From: DATKFM01 sp046154965 | Lineage (GTDB): Bacteria; Pseudomonadota; Alphaproteobacteria; Dongiales; Dongiaceae | Length of the DNA stretch: 64,000 nt | NCBI GenBank assembly: GCA_046154965.1 | Contig: JBJXDY010000096.1 | Location: 39,599-103,598, forward strand | Direction: 5' to 3' | In this document: piece after piece, positions 1-8,744 of the stretch | Numbering within the stretch: the stretch's first letter is position 1 | How the letters are laid out: each line of letters opens with the position of its first letter | The notes under the pieces: generated by a model | Told to the model about the DNA's origin: nothing | Seen by the model: the letters and a program-made list of their open reading frames with translations, nothing else | The model's database searches: none | Program-made: the position numbers and the translations under genes

Positions 1-1067
1 GCGATCGGCTGCGCGCCCGGCTTGTCTTCCACACCCAGGGGTTGGCCGTGGATCTCCACCAGCTCCTCCATGTCGTTGACCGACTTCTGCAGATCGCGGA
101 TATGCCAGCCGATGTCCCGCAGATAGCCCTGGATGATGAAGTAGGCCGTCAGCACATAGGCCACGTCGCCCGGTGTCGCCTGGCCGTGCCACCACAGCCA
201 GAGCACAAGGCCGATGACAGCCGTGCGCAACGCCAGCAGCGCAAGTAGCTGCGCCGTGCCGTTATTGGTGGCGCGCATCCAGGTGCGGTGGCTGCGCTTC
301 TTCCATTTCGCCACCACCCAGCGCAGCCGCTGATCCTCCCGCGTCTCCGCGCCGAACGCCTTGACCACCTGGTTGCAGCTCACCGCGTCGGCCAGCGCGC
401 CGCCGGTTCGCGTGTCCCATTGGTTGGACAGCCGCGCCGCCGGCCCGACATAGGCGATGGAGAGCACCGCGGCCAGGGTCACATAGGCGAGGGTGCCCAC
501 CAGGATCACCAGCCCCATCATCGGCCAGCGATAGCCGAGCAGGACCGTCGACCCCAGCAGGACGATGACCGAGGGCAACAGCGCCACCAGCAGCGTGTCG
601 TTCAGCAGATCGACCGCCCACATGCCGCGGGTCACCTTGCGCACGATCGATCCGGCGAAAGTGTTGGCGTGCCATTCGGCGGCGAAGCGCTGAACTTTCC
701 AGAACGCATCCTGCGCCACCTCCACCATCTGGCTCAGCGTCATGCGCACGATGGCGACGAAAGACAGATGCCGGGCGACGACCATCAGCAGGCCCAGCGC
801 CACCATCGCGGCCAGCGCCCATATCGCCTCGTTGAGCGCGGCCTCTCGCGCGTGGCTGCCGATGGCATCCGCCATCACCGCCGGCGCCACCGCGTCGATC
901 AGCCGGCCGGCATAGATCGGCAGCAACACGTCCGCCATCGTCATCGCCAGGATGCCGACGCAGATCGCCGCCACCAGCAGGCGCTGGCGGCGCCAGTATC
1001 GGAAGTTGAAGGCGAGCACGTCCCGGAAGGGGGCGGCGCGCTCGCGCCAGACAAGAAGGAAATTCAT
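1..1067 (-). CDS. ABC exporter, membrane domain (cut by the left window edge)
   Basis: Reading the minus strand from the ATG at 1067 gives 355 codons without a stop that run off the left edge. The product has about six hydrophobic stretches (near residues 30-52, 82-104, 158-178, 182-206, 272-292, 300-316). The long cytoplasmic loop around 215-245 reads SNQWDTRTGGALADAVSCNQ followed by VVKAFGAE, the typical second-loop signature of type I ABC exporters (MsbA/ATM1 class). The nucleotide-binding domain would lie beyond the edge. The substrate cannot be told. No partner gene is visible upstream. Confidence 0.85.
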   Translation of the reverse strand, partial: MNFLLVWRERAAPFRDVLAFNFRYWRRQRLLVAAICVGILAMTMADVLLPIYAGRLIDAVAPAVMADAIGSHAREAALNEAIWALAAMVALGLLMVVARHLSFVAIVRMTLSQMVEVAQDAFWKVQRFAAEWHANTFAGSIVRKVTRGMWAVDLLNDTLLVALLPSVIVLLGSTVLLGYRWPMMGLVILVGTLAYVTLAAVLSIAYVGPAARLSNQWDTRTGGALADAVSCNQVVKAFGAETREDQRLRWVVAKWKKRSHRTWMRATNNGTAQLLALLALRTAVIGLVLWLWWHGQATPGDVAYVLTAYFIIQGYLRDIGWHIRDLQKSVNDMEELVEIHGQPLGVEDKPGAQPI

Positions 1068-1461
1068 GGTCCCAAACCGGCGCCGAAATCGCGCCGCTCC
1101 ATTCGCAAACGGTTGAAGAAAGACAGCGCGCAAAGACGCGAAAGCGCCAAGAAAACCGCGGCTATCGAACCTCTAGAGGTTTAGGGAGCAGTTGGCCGGG
1201 GGACCCCGTGGCCAGCCTGCGCAGCACCGGACCTAACGTTCGGCGCCGCCGGGACTGATCGGCAAATACATACGGATCATGCACGCCTCCCGGCGAGTTG
1301 TTGCGAAGGAAACGCGAACATAGCCAATGAGTCGGCGGAAATCAAGATGGAAGGTGATGGGAGAAGTACTCGTGAGAACAACCGCGAGGACCCAGGGTCT
1401 CAGGGAACAACCATGAACAGCATCAATTGTCAGCGGCGGAGAAACGTCCGCAAACACACGC
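1068..1461. other. Intergenic region with a CAAAGACGCGAAAG-type repeat patch
   Basis: No convincing gene lies here. A short purine-rich patch at about 1126-1156 (GCGCAAAGACGCGAAAGCGC, then CAAGAAAAC) resembles the dispersed 'CAAAGACACGAAGG' intergenic repeats common in environmental bacterial genomes; a related patch is at 62012-62037. The region should also carry the promoter of the minus-strand ABC exporter. Confidence 0.4.
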
Positions 1462-1860
1462 CTACTTATCCTGCCGCCGCAGCTTGAGGATCGGCTTATC
1501 CGGCAGATTGGCGTCCGGCGTTGAGAACCCGATTTCATCACCAAAGCCGCTGCCGCCGCCGCCTGCCGGTTCGCCGGTGGTTTGGTTGAGATCTTCGGTC
1601 ATCGAGGCGACGCCGACGCCGCAGTCGACAAGCCCGCCGGAATCATAGTCGCAGAACAGCACCACTTTCACGCCCGGCACGACCCAGCGCATCTCGGCGG
1701 TCGGCTTCAGCGGATAAGTTTGGTTGTCGTCGAGCGTGACCTTGCGCGCATCCTTGTCGACCGCGCTGACATAGCCGGTGATCCGCTCCTGCTTCGCATC
1801 GGCGCTTACCGCCGACAGCAGCACGACCGCTCCGCTCAGGACGGCAATTGTTCTCAACAT
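1462..1860 (-). CDS. Small exported protein, DUF1344-like
   Basis: 132 residues from the ATG at 1860; a longer reading from 1998 is possible, but the N-terminus MLRTIAVLSGAVVLLSAVSA is a clean signal peptide that fixes the start (predicted cleavage after ADA, near residue 22). The mature part begins with a short beta-rich segment (ITGYVSAVDKDARKVTLDDN at about 27-46, then QTYPL), which resembles the small periplasmic DUF1344 proteins of Rhizobiales that have a GxVxxVDxxxxxVTLDDGxxY pattern. Two cysteines (70 and 80) could form a disulfide. The tail is Gly-rich, then acidic and basic. The role is unknown and it stands alone between two intergenic regions. Confidence 0.7.
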   Translation of the reverse strand: MLRTIAVLSGAVVLLSAVSADAKQERITGYVSAVDKDARKVTLDDNQTYPLKPTAEMRWVVPGVKVVLFCDYDSGGLVDCGVGVASMTEDLNQTTGEPAGGGGSGFGDEIGFSTPDANLPDKPILKLRRQDK

Positions 1861-2045
1861 AAAGGTCTCTCTCGCCTGCTGCGGCCCGCAAAAAATCGCG
1901 GCCCCGGCACATAGATAGTGCCAGACGGGCGGTTCGCCAATGGAAATGACGTTACTGCGGTGTTTGTTCCGCCTGGGAGGCCGCCGGGCGCGGAACAACG
2001 GGACGCGTCGTTGGTTCTGTTAGCATACTTCTCCAGATTTCGGGG

Positions 2046-2909
2046 ATGCCCATGCCCGCTCGCCCCTATTGGACCGGGTCTATCCGGTTGTCGCTGGTCG
2101 TGCTGCCCGTACAGATTTTTTCCGCCGTGGACCCGGCCGGCGCGGTGCGCTTTCACCAGATCCACAAGCGTAGCGGCAAGCGTGTCCGCTATCAGAAGAT
2201 CGTCGAAGGCGGCGGGCCGGTCGACAACGAGGATATCGTCAAGGGCTTCGAGATCTCGAAGGACCGCTATGTCGCCATCGATCCCGAAGACCTGAAGAAA
2301 CTCCGCCTCGAGACGGCGGAAAGCTTCAACATTGTCCAGTTTGTCGATCGCAACGAGATCGATGCCATCTATTTCGACGAACCCTATTTCGTGGTGCCGG
2401 ATGGCGAGGCCGGGCAGGAGGCCTTTGCGGTCATCCGCGACGCCTTGCGTGCCAGCCAGAAGATTGGTCTCGGGCAAATTGTCGTCTCCGGCCGCGAGCG
2501 CATCGCCGCGATCCAGCCCTGCGGCAAGGGCTTGCTTCTGGAGACCCTGCGCTATGACGATGACCTGAAGAACGCCCGAGATTTCTTCTCCGGAATCGAG
2601 GATAAGAAAGCGGATAGCGATCAGCTCGCCTTGGCGAAGAAACTAATCGAGCAGAAGACGGCGGCCTTCGCGCCTGAAAAATTCAAGGACCATTATGAGA
2701 GTGCAGTGCGCGAGCTGATCAAGCGCAAATCGAAAGGACGCAAGGTCGCCGCCGAAGAACCGCAACCGCGCCGCGGCGCCGATGTGATCGATTTCGTCGA
2801 GGCCCTCAAGCGCAGCCTGGGCAAAGGCGGGAAGGGCAAGCCGGCCGCCGCATCCGCCAAGGTCCGCAAAGCGCCAGCCAAATCTGCCGCGCGGCGGCGG
2901 CACGGATGA
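2046..2909 (+). CDS. ku: Ku protein, DNA end-binding for non-homologous end joining
   Basis: 287 residues, the usual length of a bacterial Ku. The N-terminal half has family hallmarks: WTGSIRLSLVVLPVQIF near the start, then FHQIHKRSGKRVRYQKIV and the acidic KGFEISKDRYVAIDPEDLKK segment. The rest forms the predicted ring that threads DNA ends. The C-terminus (from about 230) is a basic Lys/Ala/Arg tail, as in Ku proteins that bind DNA and recruit LigD. The stop overlaps the ligD start by ATGA at 2906-2909, so the two are co-translated. The start could also be the ATG two codons later (2052). Bacterial Ku is known to form a homodimer that holds double-strand ends and stimulates LigD. Confidence 0.95.
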   Translation: MPMPARPYWTGSIRLSLVVLPVQIFSAVDPAGAVRFHQIHKRSGKRVRYQKIVEGGGPVDNEDIVKGFEISKDRYVAIDPEDLKKLRLETAESFNIVQFVDRNEIDAIYFDEPYFVVPDGEAGQEAFAVIRDALRASQKIGLGQIVVSGRERIAAIQPCGKGLLLETLRYDDDLKNARDFFSGIEDKKADSDQLALAKKLIEQKTAAFAPEKFKDHYESAVRELIKRKSKGRKVAAEEPQPRRGADVIDFVEALKRSLGKGGKGKPAAASAKVRKAPAKSAARRRHG

Positions 2910-5476
2910 AGGCGACCGGTCATCAGCACAAACCGGCGGACTCGCTTTCAGTCTACCGCACCAAGCGCAACTTCACGAAGACCGCCGAGCCCAAGGGAAA
3001 GACGGGACGCGCCGGCGGCAATCGCTATCTCATCCAGAAACATGACGCGCGCCGGCTGCATTACGATTTGCGGCTGGAAATGGACGGAGTCCTCAAAAGC
3101 TGGGCGGTGACCCGCGGTCCCAGCATCGATCCCGGCGACAAGCGCCTGGCGGTGCAGGTGGAGGACCATCCGCTCGAATACGGCGACTTCGAAGGCACCA
3201 TCCCCGCCGGCGAATATGGCGGCGGTACCGTAATGCTGTGGGACAGCGGAACCTGGGAATCGCTTGGCGATGCGCACCGGATGCTGCGGGACGGCAGGCT
3301 GACTTTTCGGCTGCGTGGCAAGAAGCTGAAGGGCGAATGGCATCTGGTGCGCATGCGCGGTTCGCCGCGGGAGAAGCGCGCCAATTGGCTGCTAATCAAG
3401 AGCCGGGATGACGCCGCGCGGCCGGGCTCGGGCGACATGGTCGTGACGCAGCAAGACCGCAGCGTGAAGACCGGCATGACTCTGAAGCAGATCGAGTCGG
3501 ACAAGAAAGGCAAGCAGTGGTCGAGCAAGAAGCGAGCCGCTGAGAAGAGCGTTGAGACGTGCCCTGTGCCGAAACGTAAAGCGATGCCACGCCGGAAAAC
3601 GGGCACAACCAAGCTGGGACGTGCCGCCTCCATGCCGGATTTCATCCCGTTGCAACTGGCCACGAGAGTCGCCGAACCGCCGGACGGATCCAAGTGGATC
3701 CATGAGATCAAATTCGATGGCTACCGGGCCGAGGCGCGGCTCGATGGCGGCAAGGTCAAGATATTGACCCGCAGCGGCTTGGATTGGACCGCCCGCTTTC
3801 CCAGCATCGCGAAGGCCGTTGCCGCTTTGCCGGCCAACCGGGTGCTGATCGATGGCGAGATCATTGCGTTGGACCGTGGCAATTCGCCGCGCTTCGCGCT
3901 GCTGCAGCAGGCGCTTTCGGAGGGCCGCGACGACGGCCTCATCTACATGGTTTTCGATCTGCTGCATCTCGACGGGCGCGATGTGAGCAAGCTGGCGTTG
4001 CGCGACCGCAAGGAACTTCTGGCGGAGCTGGTCCGCACCGCCGATCCGTCCATACGCTACAGCGACCATTTCGGTGGCGACGCGCAGAAGATCTACCGCC
4101 ACGCCTGCCGCATGGCGCTCGAGGGCGTGGTGTCGAAGATGGCGGACGATCCCTACCGCTCCGGGCGTGGCCGGAGCTGGGTGAAGTCCAAATGCCGCGA
4201 GCGGCAGGAGTTCGTCATCGGCGGCTATACCGATCCCCAGGGAAGCCGCCAGGGGCTCGGCGCGCTGCTGCTGGGCTATTGGCAGTCAGGCCGCTTCGTT
4301 TATGCCGGCCGCGTCGGCACAGGGTTCGGCGACGAAGCGGGCCGTAAGCTGCGCAAGAAACTGGACGCAATTGCGACCGCCCGCAGCCCTTTTGTGGAAA
4401 CGCCGGGACTGGCGCGACGCGGCGTGCATTTCGTGACTCCGAAGCTGGTAGCGGAAGTGGAGTTTGCCACCTGGACGGCGGATGGGTTGGTGCGGCAGGC
4501 TTCCTTCATCGCCCTGCGCGACGACAAGCCGCCTAAGGCAATCGGCCGCGAGCGGGTGCGGAAGGCGGCGGAGGTCACAGTGAAGCAATCCAGCGGCGAA
4601 CAGCAGGTGGGCGGCGTCAGGCTGACCCACCCGGACCGGATCCTCTATCCCAAGCTCAAGCTGACGAAGGCCGATCTCGCGGAATACTACCTCGGCGTTG
4701 CCGAACTGCTGCTGCCCTATGTCGCCGACCGGCCGTTGTCGATAGTGCGCTGTCCCGATGGGCAGAACGGCGCCTGCTTCTATCAGAAGCATCTCACGGC
4801 GGGCATGCCCAAGGCGATCAAGCCGATCCGGCTGCGGGAAAGCGGCGCCTCGAAGCAATATGTGTCGGTCGGCGATGCAACGGGGCTGGTGGCCCTGGTG
4901 CAGTTCGGCGTGCTCGAGCTTCATCCCTGGGGCTGCGCGCCCGGCAAGATCGAATCCGCCGACCGGATCATCTTCGACCTGGATCCCGATCCGGCCGTGC
5001 CTTGGCCGAAGGTTGTCGCCGCCGCCAAACTGGTGCGCGACCGGCTGTCGTCTGTGAACTTGCAGAGCTTCGTCAAGACGACGGGCGGGAAGGGCCTGCA
5101 TGTCGCTGTGCCATTGTCGCCGCCGATGCCCTGGGCCGCAGTGAAATCCTTCTCCCAGGCTTTTGCGGCGCAGATGGCCGTTGATGCGCCGGATGATTTC
5201 GTCGCCAAGAGCTCGAAGGCCGCACGGCGCGGCAAGATCTTCATCGACTATCTGCGCAACCAGCGCGGCGCGACCGCCGTGGCGCCTTACTCTACCCGCG
5301 CGACCCCAGGGGCGACCGTTTCCGTGCCGCTGGATTGGAAGGAACTCACGGGCAGCCTGCGATCCGATGCCTTCGATGCGGCCAATGTTCCGGCAAAGCT
5401 CAAGCGCCGGAGGCGCGATCCCTGGAAAGAATTCTTCACGCTGCGGCAGACGATCGATCGCAGATTGTTCGGATAG
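2906..5476 (+). CDS. ligD: ATP-dependent DNA ligase D (phosphoesterase-ligase-polymerase)
   Basis: 856 residues with all three LigD modules in the order found in Pseudomonas. The 3'-phosphoesterase domain (about 20-190) keeps the active residues His46, His52 and Asp54 in HDARRLHYDLRLE. The ligase domain (about 245-530) has the nucleotidyl-acceptor Lys269 in EIKFDGYR and an OB-fold after it. The primase/polymerase domain (about 570-850) carries the metal-binding Asp691 and Asp693 in IIFDLDPDP. A basic linker lies at about 190-235. It starts inside the ku stop codon (ATGA overlap). With Ku it forms the two-component bacterial end-joining pathway: trimming of 3' ends, fill-in and sealing of double-strand breaks. 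Confidence 0.97.
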   Translation: MKATGHQHKPADSLSVYRTKRNFTKTAEPKGKTGRAGGNRYLIQKHDARRLHYDLRLEMDGVLKSWAVTRGPSIDPGDKRLAVQVEDHPLEYGDFEGTIPAGEYGGGTVMLWDSGTWESLGDAHRMLRDGRLTFRLRGKKLKGEWHLVRMRGSPREKRANWLLIKSRDDAARPGSGDMVVTQQDRSVKTGMTLKQIESDKKGKQWSSKKRAAEKSVETCPVPKRKAMPRRKTGTTKLGRAASMPDFIPLQLATRVAEPPDGSKWIHEIKFDGYRAEARLDGGKVKILTRSGLDWTARFPSIAKAVAALPANRVLIDGEIIALDRGNSPRFALLQQALSEGRDDGLIYMVFDLLHLDGRDVSKLALRDRKELLAELVRTADPSIRYSDHFGGDAQKIYRHACRMALEGVVSKMADDPYRSGRGRSWVKSKCRERQEFVIGGYTDPQGSRQGLGALLLGYWQSGRFVYAGRVGTGFGDEAGRKLRKKLDAIATARSPFVETPGLARRGVHFVTPKLVAEVEFATWTADGLVRQASFIALRDDKPPKAIGRERVRKAAEVTVKQSSGEQQVGGVRLTHPDRILYPKLKLTKADLAEYYLGVAELLLPYVADRPLSIVRCPDGQNGACFYQKHLTAGMPKAIKPIRLRESGASKQYVSVGDATGLVALVQFGVLELHPWGCAPGKIESADRIIFDLDPDPAVPWPKVVAAAKLVRDRLSSVNLQSFVKTTGGKGLHVAVPLSPPMPWAAVKSFSQAFAAQMAVDAPDDFVAKSSKAARRGKIFIDYLRNQRGATAVAPYSTRATPGATVSVPLDWKELTGSLRSDAFDAANVPAKLKRRRRDPWKEFFTLRQTIDRRLFG

Positions 5477-5482
5477 AGCACG

Positions 5483-5502
5483 CATCGCGCAGTCTCGCGA
5501 TG
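5483..5502 (+). terminator. Hairpin just after ligD
   Basis: A 7-bp perfect stem (CATCGCG / CGCGATG) with a 6-nt loop begins 7 bases after the ligD stop. No T-run follows, so it may be a weak or Rho-assisted terminator or only an RNA-stabilising hairpin. Confidence 0.35.
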
Positions 5503-6009
5503 GCACAAACGCGCCTGACGTATGTTTCTGACAAAAATACGTGTAACACGTAATATTTCTTGACCGCCGGACGTCAGTTGCCGTACACTATTCAGCGGCA
5601 CTCTTCGCTATTGGACATTGTGCATCGGAAAAACCTGACGTTTGCCGCACTCGTGCAAGCGAACGACACTCGTCTAGCCGAAATCCTCCTGCGTCGATGT
5701 GGAGGGTTGTTTTCGCAAAAAACACAAACCTGGGAGATTTCCCGGTGCTTTCAGCCTGTTGCGAGCGCACGCCGTGGAAAACAACCCTCGCGCGGCAGGA
5801 CTGACAACCGTTCTCTCTGACGATATTCCCATGTGACATGCCAAGCTTGGAGAGGCAGCCGCTGAGCGGTTTCTTGTCTGAAACTGCTGCAAGGCTGTGA
5901 CGGTTCTACGCTCCGGCGCCTCGCCTTGGTTCCTTGTGTTGTTGCGCCGGCGCCCCTAGCATCTCCGTCCCGCGCAAGGCGGAAACAATCTCTGATATAG
6001 GAGGACTTC
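5503..6009. other. Intergenic region between ligD and the SRPBCC gene
   Basis: About 500 bases without a credible gene; the short open frames show no family features. It holds the inverted-repeat element at 5702-5789 and, at its right end, a good ribosome binding site (GGAGGACTTC) for the gene at 6010. Confidence 0.5.
5702..5789. repeat. Inverted-repeat element, copy A (GAGGGTTGTTTTC arms)
   Basis: A perfect 13-bp inverted repeat, GAGGGTTGTTTTC at 5702-5714 and its complement at 5777-5789, encloses 62 nt. The same arms, extended to 16 bp, enclose 60 nt at 62054-62145. The interiors are clearly less similar than the arms. Confidence 0.6.
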
Positions 6010-6495
6010 ATGCGGTTCTGGATGTTGACGGGCATTTCTCTGATCGGTCTGGCCTTCGGCGGCAATGCCTGGGCGGTTGAAGCGGAACAGAAGATCGAGG
6101 CGGCCGGTTCGGTGGACAAGGCCTGGACGCTGATCGGCGATTTCTGCGGTATCGCGAACTGGCATCCGGTGGTGGCAGCATGCGAGATGAAAGAAATGGA
6201 CGGCGCCAAGATCCGCACACTGACCACCCAGGACGGCGGGGTGATCGTGGAGAAGCTGACCAACTGGGACGATGCGGCGCATTCCTACAGCTACGAGATC
6301 CTGGAGAGCCCGCTGCCGGTCGCCAACTATGCCTCGACCATCAAGGTGGAAGCGGGCAGCGCGGCCGATACGGTGGCGATCGACTGGTCGTCGACCTTCG
6401 ATGCCAAGGGCGCGTCCGACGACGACGCGAAGAAGACAATCCTCGGTATCTACGACGCCGGCCTCGGCTCGTTGAAAGAAAAGCTCGCGCAGTAA
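6010..6495 (+). CDS. SRPBCC (START-like) family protein, exported
   Basis: 161 residues with an N-terminal signal-like stretch (WMLTGISLIGLAFGGNAWA) and cleavage predicted after AWA, near residue 22. The rest has the SRPBCC/polyketide-cyclase pattern: VDKAWTLIGDFCGIANWHP in the first helix-strand unit, a central strand region ending in SYEILESPLPVANYASTIKV and a long C-terminal helix ending GLGSLKEKLAQ. These proteins form a hydrophobic cavity that binds small ligands; many act as cyclases or carriers, but no ligand can be inferred here. A strong Shine-Dalgarno (GGAGGA) fixes the start. It converges on the permease gene to its right across a strong hairpin. Confidence 0.8.
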   Translation: MRFWMLTGISLIGLAFGGNAWAVEAEQKIEAAGSVDKAWTLIGDFCGIANWHPVVAACEMKEMDGAKIRTLTTQDGGVIVEKLTNWDDAAHSYSYEILESPLPVANYASTIKVEAGSAADTVAIDWSSTFDAKGASDDDAKKTILGIYDAGLGSLKEKLAQ

Positions 6496-6511
6496 GAATG
6501 CGCGGCATTGT

Positions 6512-6535
6512 GCGGGCGCCCGCCGCGGCGCCCGC
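6512..6535. terminator. Strong GC hairpin between convergent genes
   Basis: A perfect 9-bp stem (GCGGGCGCC / GGCGCCCGC) with a 6-nt loop lies between the convergent stops at 6495 and 6542. It has no T-run on either side; its position suggests a two-way terminator. Confidence 0.5.
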
Positions 6536-6541
6536 CGCTGC

Positions 6542-7366
6542 CTACTTGCTGTAGCGCAGCCGCTCCGACCGCCGGCGAAGCAACTCCACCGTCAGCAGCA
6601 GCAGGATCGACACCAGGATCAGCAACGTCGCCACCGCGGCGATGCCCGGGCTGACATATTCCCGCACGCCGCTCCAGATCTGCCGCGGCAGCGTGCGCTG
6701 CTCCGGTGCGGCGATGAACAGCGTCACCACGATCTCATCGAACGACGTTGCGAAAGCGAACAGGCCGCCCGAGGCGATACCCGGGAAGATGATCGGCAGC
6801 GTCACTTTCCGGAAAGCTGTGAGCGGCGGGGCGCCCAGGCCGGCGGCCGCGCGGGCGAGGTTGGTATCGAAGCCGTCCAGCGTCGCCAGCACGGTGATGA
6901 CGACGAAGGGCACAGCCAGCGCCGTGTGGGCCAGGATCAACCCGGCATAGGTTCCCCATAGCCCGATCTGCGCCAGCAGGAAATACATAGCGACGGCGGT
7001 GATGACGATGGGAATGAGCAGCGGCGAGATGATGAGGCCGATCAGCAACGGCTTCCACCGGAAGCGCATGCGCCAGAGGCCCATGGCGGCCGATGTTCCC
7101 AGCGCCATCGCCAGGATCGTGGTGGAGACGCCGATGAACAGGCTGTTCTTCGCCGCGTCAATCCAGGCCGCACCCTCAAGGATGCGCCGATACCACCTCA
7201 GCGAGAATCCCGGCAGCGGAAAGGCCAGCATGTCGCCTGAAGTAAAGGAGATCGGCACGATGATGACGATCGGCAACACCAGGAACAGCAGCACGGCGTA
7301 GCAGACGAGGCGCGCGCCGTAATGCCAGATCCGGTCTTCCAGGCAGGCGTAGGCTGGCAGGGCCAT
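6542..7366 (-). CDS. ABC transporter permease, PotC/PotI-like
   Basis: 274 residues with six predicted membrane helices. The EAA loop reads RAAAGLGAPPLTAFRKVTLP (about 172-191), where the ATPase would dock. The layout (short N-terminal helix, PLPGFSLRWYRRILEG before helix 2) is that of the spermidine/putrescine PotC family. Only three bases separate its start from the stop of the PotB-like gene upstream (TGA-GCC-ATG), so the two are co-translated. With the binding protein at 10941 they make most of an importer, probably for a polyamine-like or other amine substrate. No ATPase gene is visible in the cluster. Confidence 0.88.
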   Translation of the reverse strand: MALPAYACLEDRIWHYGARLVCYAVLLFLVLPIVIIVPISFTSGDMLAFPLPGFSLRWYRRILEGAAWIDAAKNSLFIGVSTTILAMALGTSAAMGLWRMRFRWKPLLIGLIISPLLIPIVITAVAMYFLLAQIGLWGTYAGLILAHTALAVPFVVITVLATLDGFDTNLARAAAGLGAPPLTAFRKVTLPIIFPGIASGGLFAFATSFDEIVVTLFIAAPEQRTLPRQIWSGVREYVSPGIAAVATLLILVSILLLLTVELLRRRSERLRYSK

Positions 7367-7369
7367 GGC

Positions 7370-8638
7370 TCAGCTCCTGCGCATCAGCGGGCCGGCGGCG
7401 ATCAGCCGGCCCAGCAGCACCAGCAGGATCAGCGTGGCCAGCAGCAGCAGCGCGCCCAGCGCCGAGGCCATGCCCCAGTTCACCACCTCATTAAGGTGAT
7501 AGGTGATCATGTAGGAGATCATCTGGTCGTTCGGCCCGCCGACCAGCGCCGGCGTGATGTAATAGCCGAGCGCCATGATGAAGACGAGCAGCGTGCCGGC
7601 GGCGAGGCCCGGGATCGTCTGCGGCAGATAGATGCGGAGGAACGCGTATCGCGTGGTGGCGCCCAGGGATTGCGCGGCGCGCATATGCGTCGGCGGGATG
7701 CCTTTCATCACGCTGTAGAGCGGCAGTATCATGTAGGGGAGCAGCACATGCACCATGGCGACCAGCACGCCGAAGCGGTTGAAGATAAGCTCCAGCGGTT
7801 CATTGATTACATTCATCCATTGCAATGCGCTGTTCACCGGACCGTTGCCCTGAAGCAGGATGATCCAGGCCGTGGTGCGCACCAGCAGCGAGGTCCAGAA
7901 CGGCAGCATGACGCCGATCATCAGCAGATTGGCCTGCCGCGCCGGCAAGGCGTTGAGCACGAAGGCCACGGGGAATCCCAGCAGCGCACAAAGCAGCGCC
8001 ACCTCGATGCTGATCTCGAACGTGCGGAACAAGAGGCGCTTATAGAGCAAGCGCTCCGCCGGCTGGCTGACGATGTTGCCTTGCTCATCCAGCTTAAGGT
8101 CGACGGCGCCCAGCAAGTAAGACGCCGTAAACCGGCCGGACTCGTTCTTCAACGTCGCCCAATAGCCGGTATCGCCCCACTTCTTGTCGAGTCCGATCAG
8201 CGTCTCACGCCAGCTCCCCATGGGCGCCGCCGGCAGATTGTTCGCGGTCTTAATGATCAGGCTGCGAAAGCCTTCGCGGTTGGCGTTGAGATAACGGCCG
8301 AGCACGGCGGCATTGCCGCCGGGGGGAATGCTCCGCAAATCGGCGGCGAGCGATTCGTACACCGCCTCCGGCGGCAACTCCGGCGGCGACCATTCGGCGA
8401 TCGCGACCACCGTGCGGGGCAAATTGCGGGGCACGATGCCGTTATCGACCGCGCGAATGACGAACATGCAGATCGGTCCGACAAAGACCAGGAACAGGAA
8501 GGCGATCAGCGGCAGCACCAGCAGCATGTCGCGCAGGAGGCGGCGGCGCTCGATCCGGCGCAGTTCGCCCTTCAAGCCGGCGAGGGCGAAGCCGGCGGGC
8601 GCCGGCGGGGCTAGGGCGGTGGCGGCGGTCGACGGCAT
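7370..8638 (-). CDS. ABC transporter permease, PotB/PotH-like
   Basis: 422 residues from the ATG at 8638. A GTG at 8689 would lengthen it by 17 codons, but that codon lies inside the regulator palindrome at 8679-8690, so the later ATG is preferred. After a short proline-rich N-terminus comes helix 1 (LVLPLIAFLFLVFVGPICMF). A large periplasmic loop of about 150 residues precedes the remaining five helices, as in several PotB/PotH-type permeases. The EAA loop reads RAAQSLGATTRYAFLRIYLP near residue 315. It is the first gene of the minus-strand transcript leaving the operator shared with the GntR gene. Confidence 0.87.
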   Translation of the reverse strand: MPSTAATALAPPAPAGFALAGLKGELRRIERRRLLRDMLLVLPLIAFLFLVFVGPICMFVIRAVDNGIVPRNLPRTVVAIAEWSPPELPPEAVYESLAADLRSIPPGGNAAVLGRYLNANREGFRSLIIKTANNLPAAPMGSWRETLIGLDKKWGDTGYWATLKNESGRFTASYLLGAVDLKLDEQGNIVSQPAERLLYKRLLFRTFEISIEVALLCALLGFPVAFVLNALPARQANLLMIGVMLPFWTSLLVRTTAWIILLQGNGPVNSALQWMNVINEPLELIFNRFGVLVAMVHVLLPYMILPLYSVMKGIPPTHMRAAQSLGATTRYAFLRIYLPQTIPGLAAGTLLVFIMALGYYITPALVGGPNDQMISYMITYHLNEVVNWGMASALGALLLLATLILLVLLGRLIAAGPLMRRS

Positions 8639-8678
8639 CTCAGCGATCGCGGATGGCGGAAAGAGAGTGATTGATGTT

Positions 8679-8690
8679 ATTGTGATCACT
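8679..8690. promoter_or_regulatory. Operator candidate for the GntR regulator, site 1
   Basis: ATTGTGATCACT, with the palindromic core GTGATCAC at 8682-8689, lies in the 106-bp space between the divergent PotB-like gene and the GntR gene. The same core, TTGTGATCAC, recurs at 12076-12087 in the other divergent promoter of the cluster. FadR-type GntR proteins bind short palindromes of this size, usually including their own promoter. Confidence 0.65.
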
Positions 8691-8744
8691 CATTACACAT
8701 GAACCCGGAAAGGCCGCTGCGCGGGGTCGCGCAGGCAGGAACTG

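Noticed and set aside
288..1184. 298-codon plus-strand frame at the left end
   Set aside because: Antisense to the ABC exporter membrane domain read from the ATG at 1067.
7322..8614. 430-codon plus-strand frame
   Set aside because: Antisense to the PotB-like permease, which has clear membrane helices and an EAA loop; the plus product is His/Gln/Arg-rich without domains.
8639..8689. Longer start (GTG at 8689) for the PotB-like permease
   Set aside because: The GTG is part of the regulator palindrome, and the extra 17 residues do not look like a permease N-terminus.
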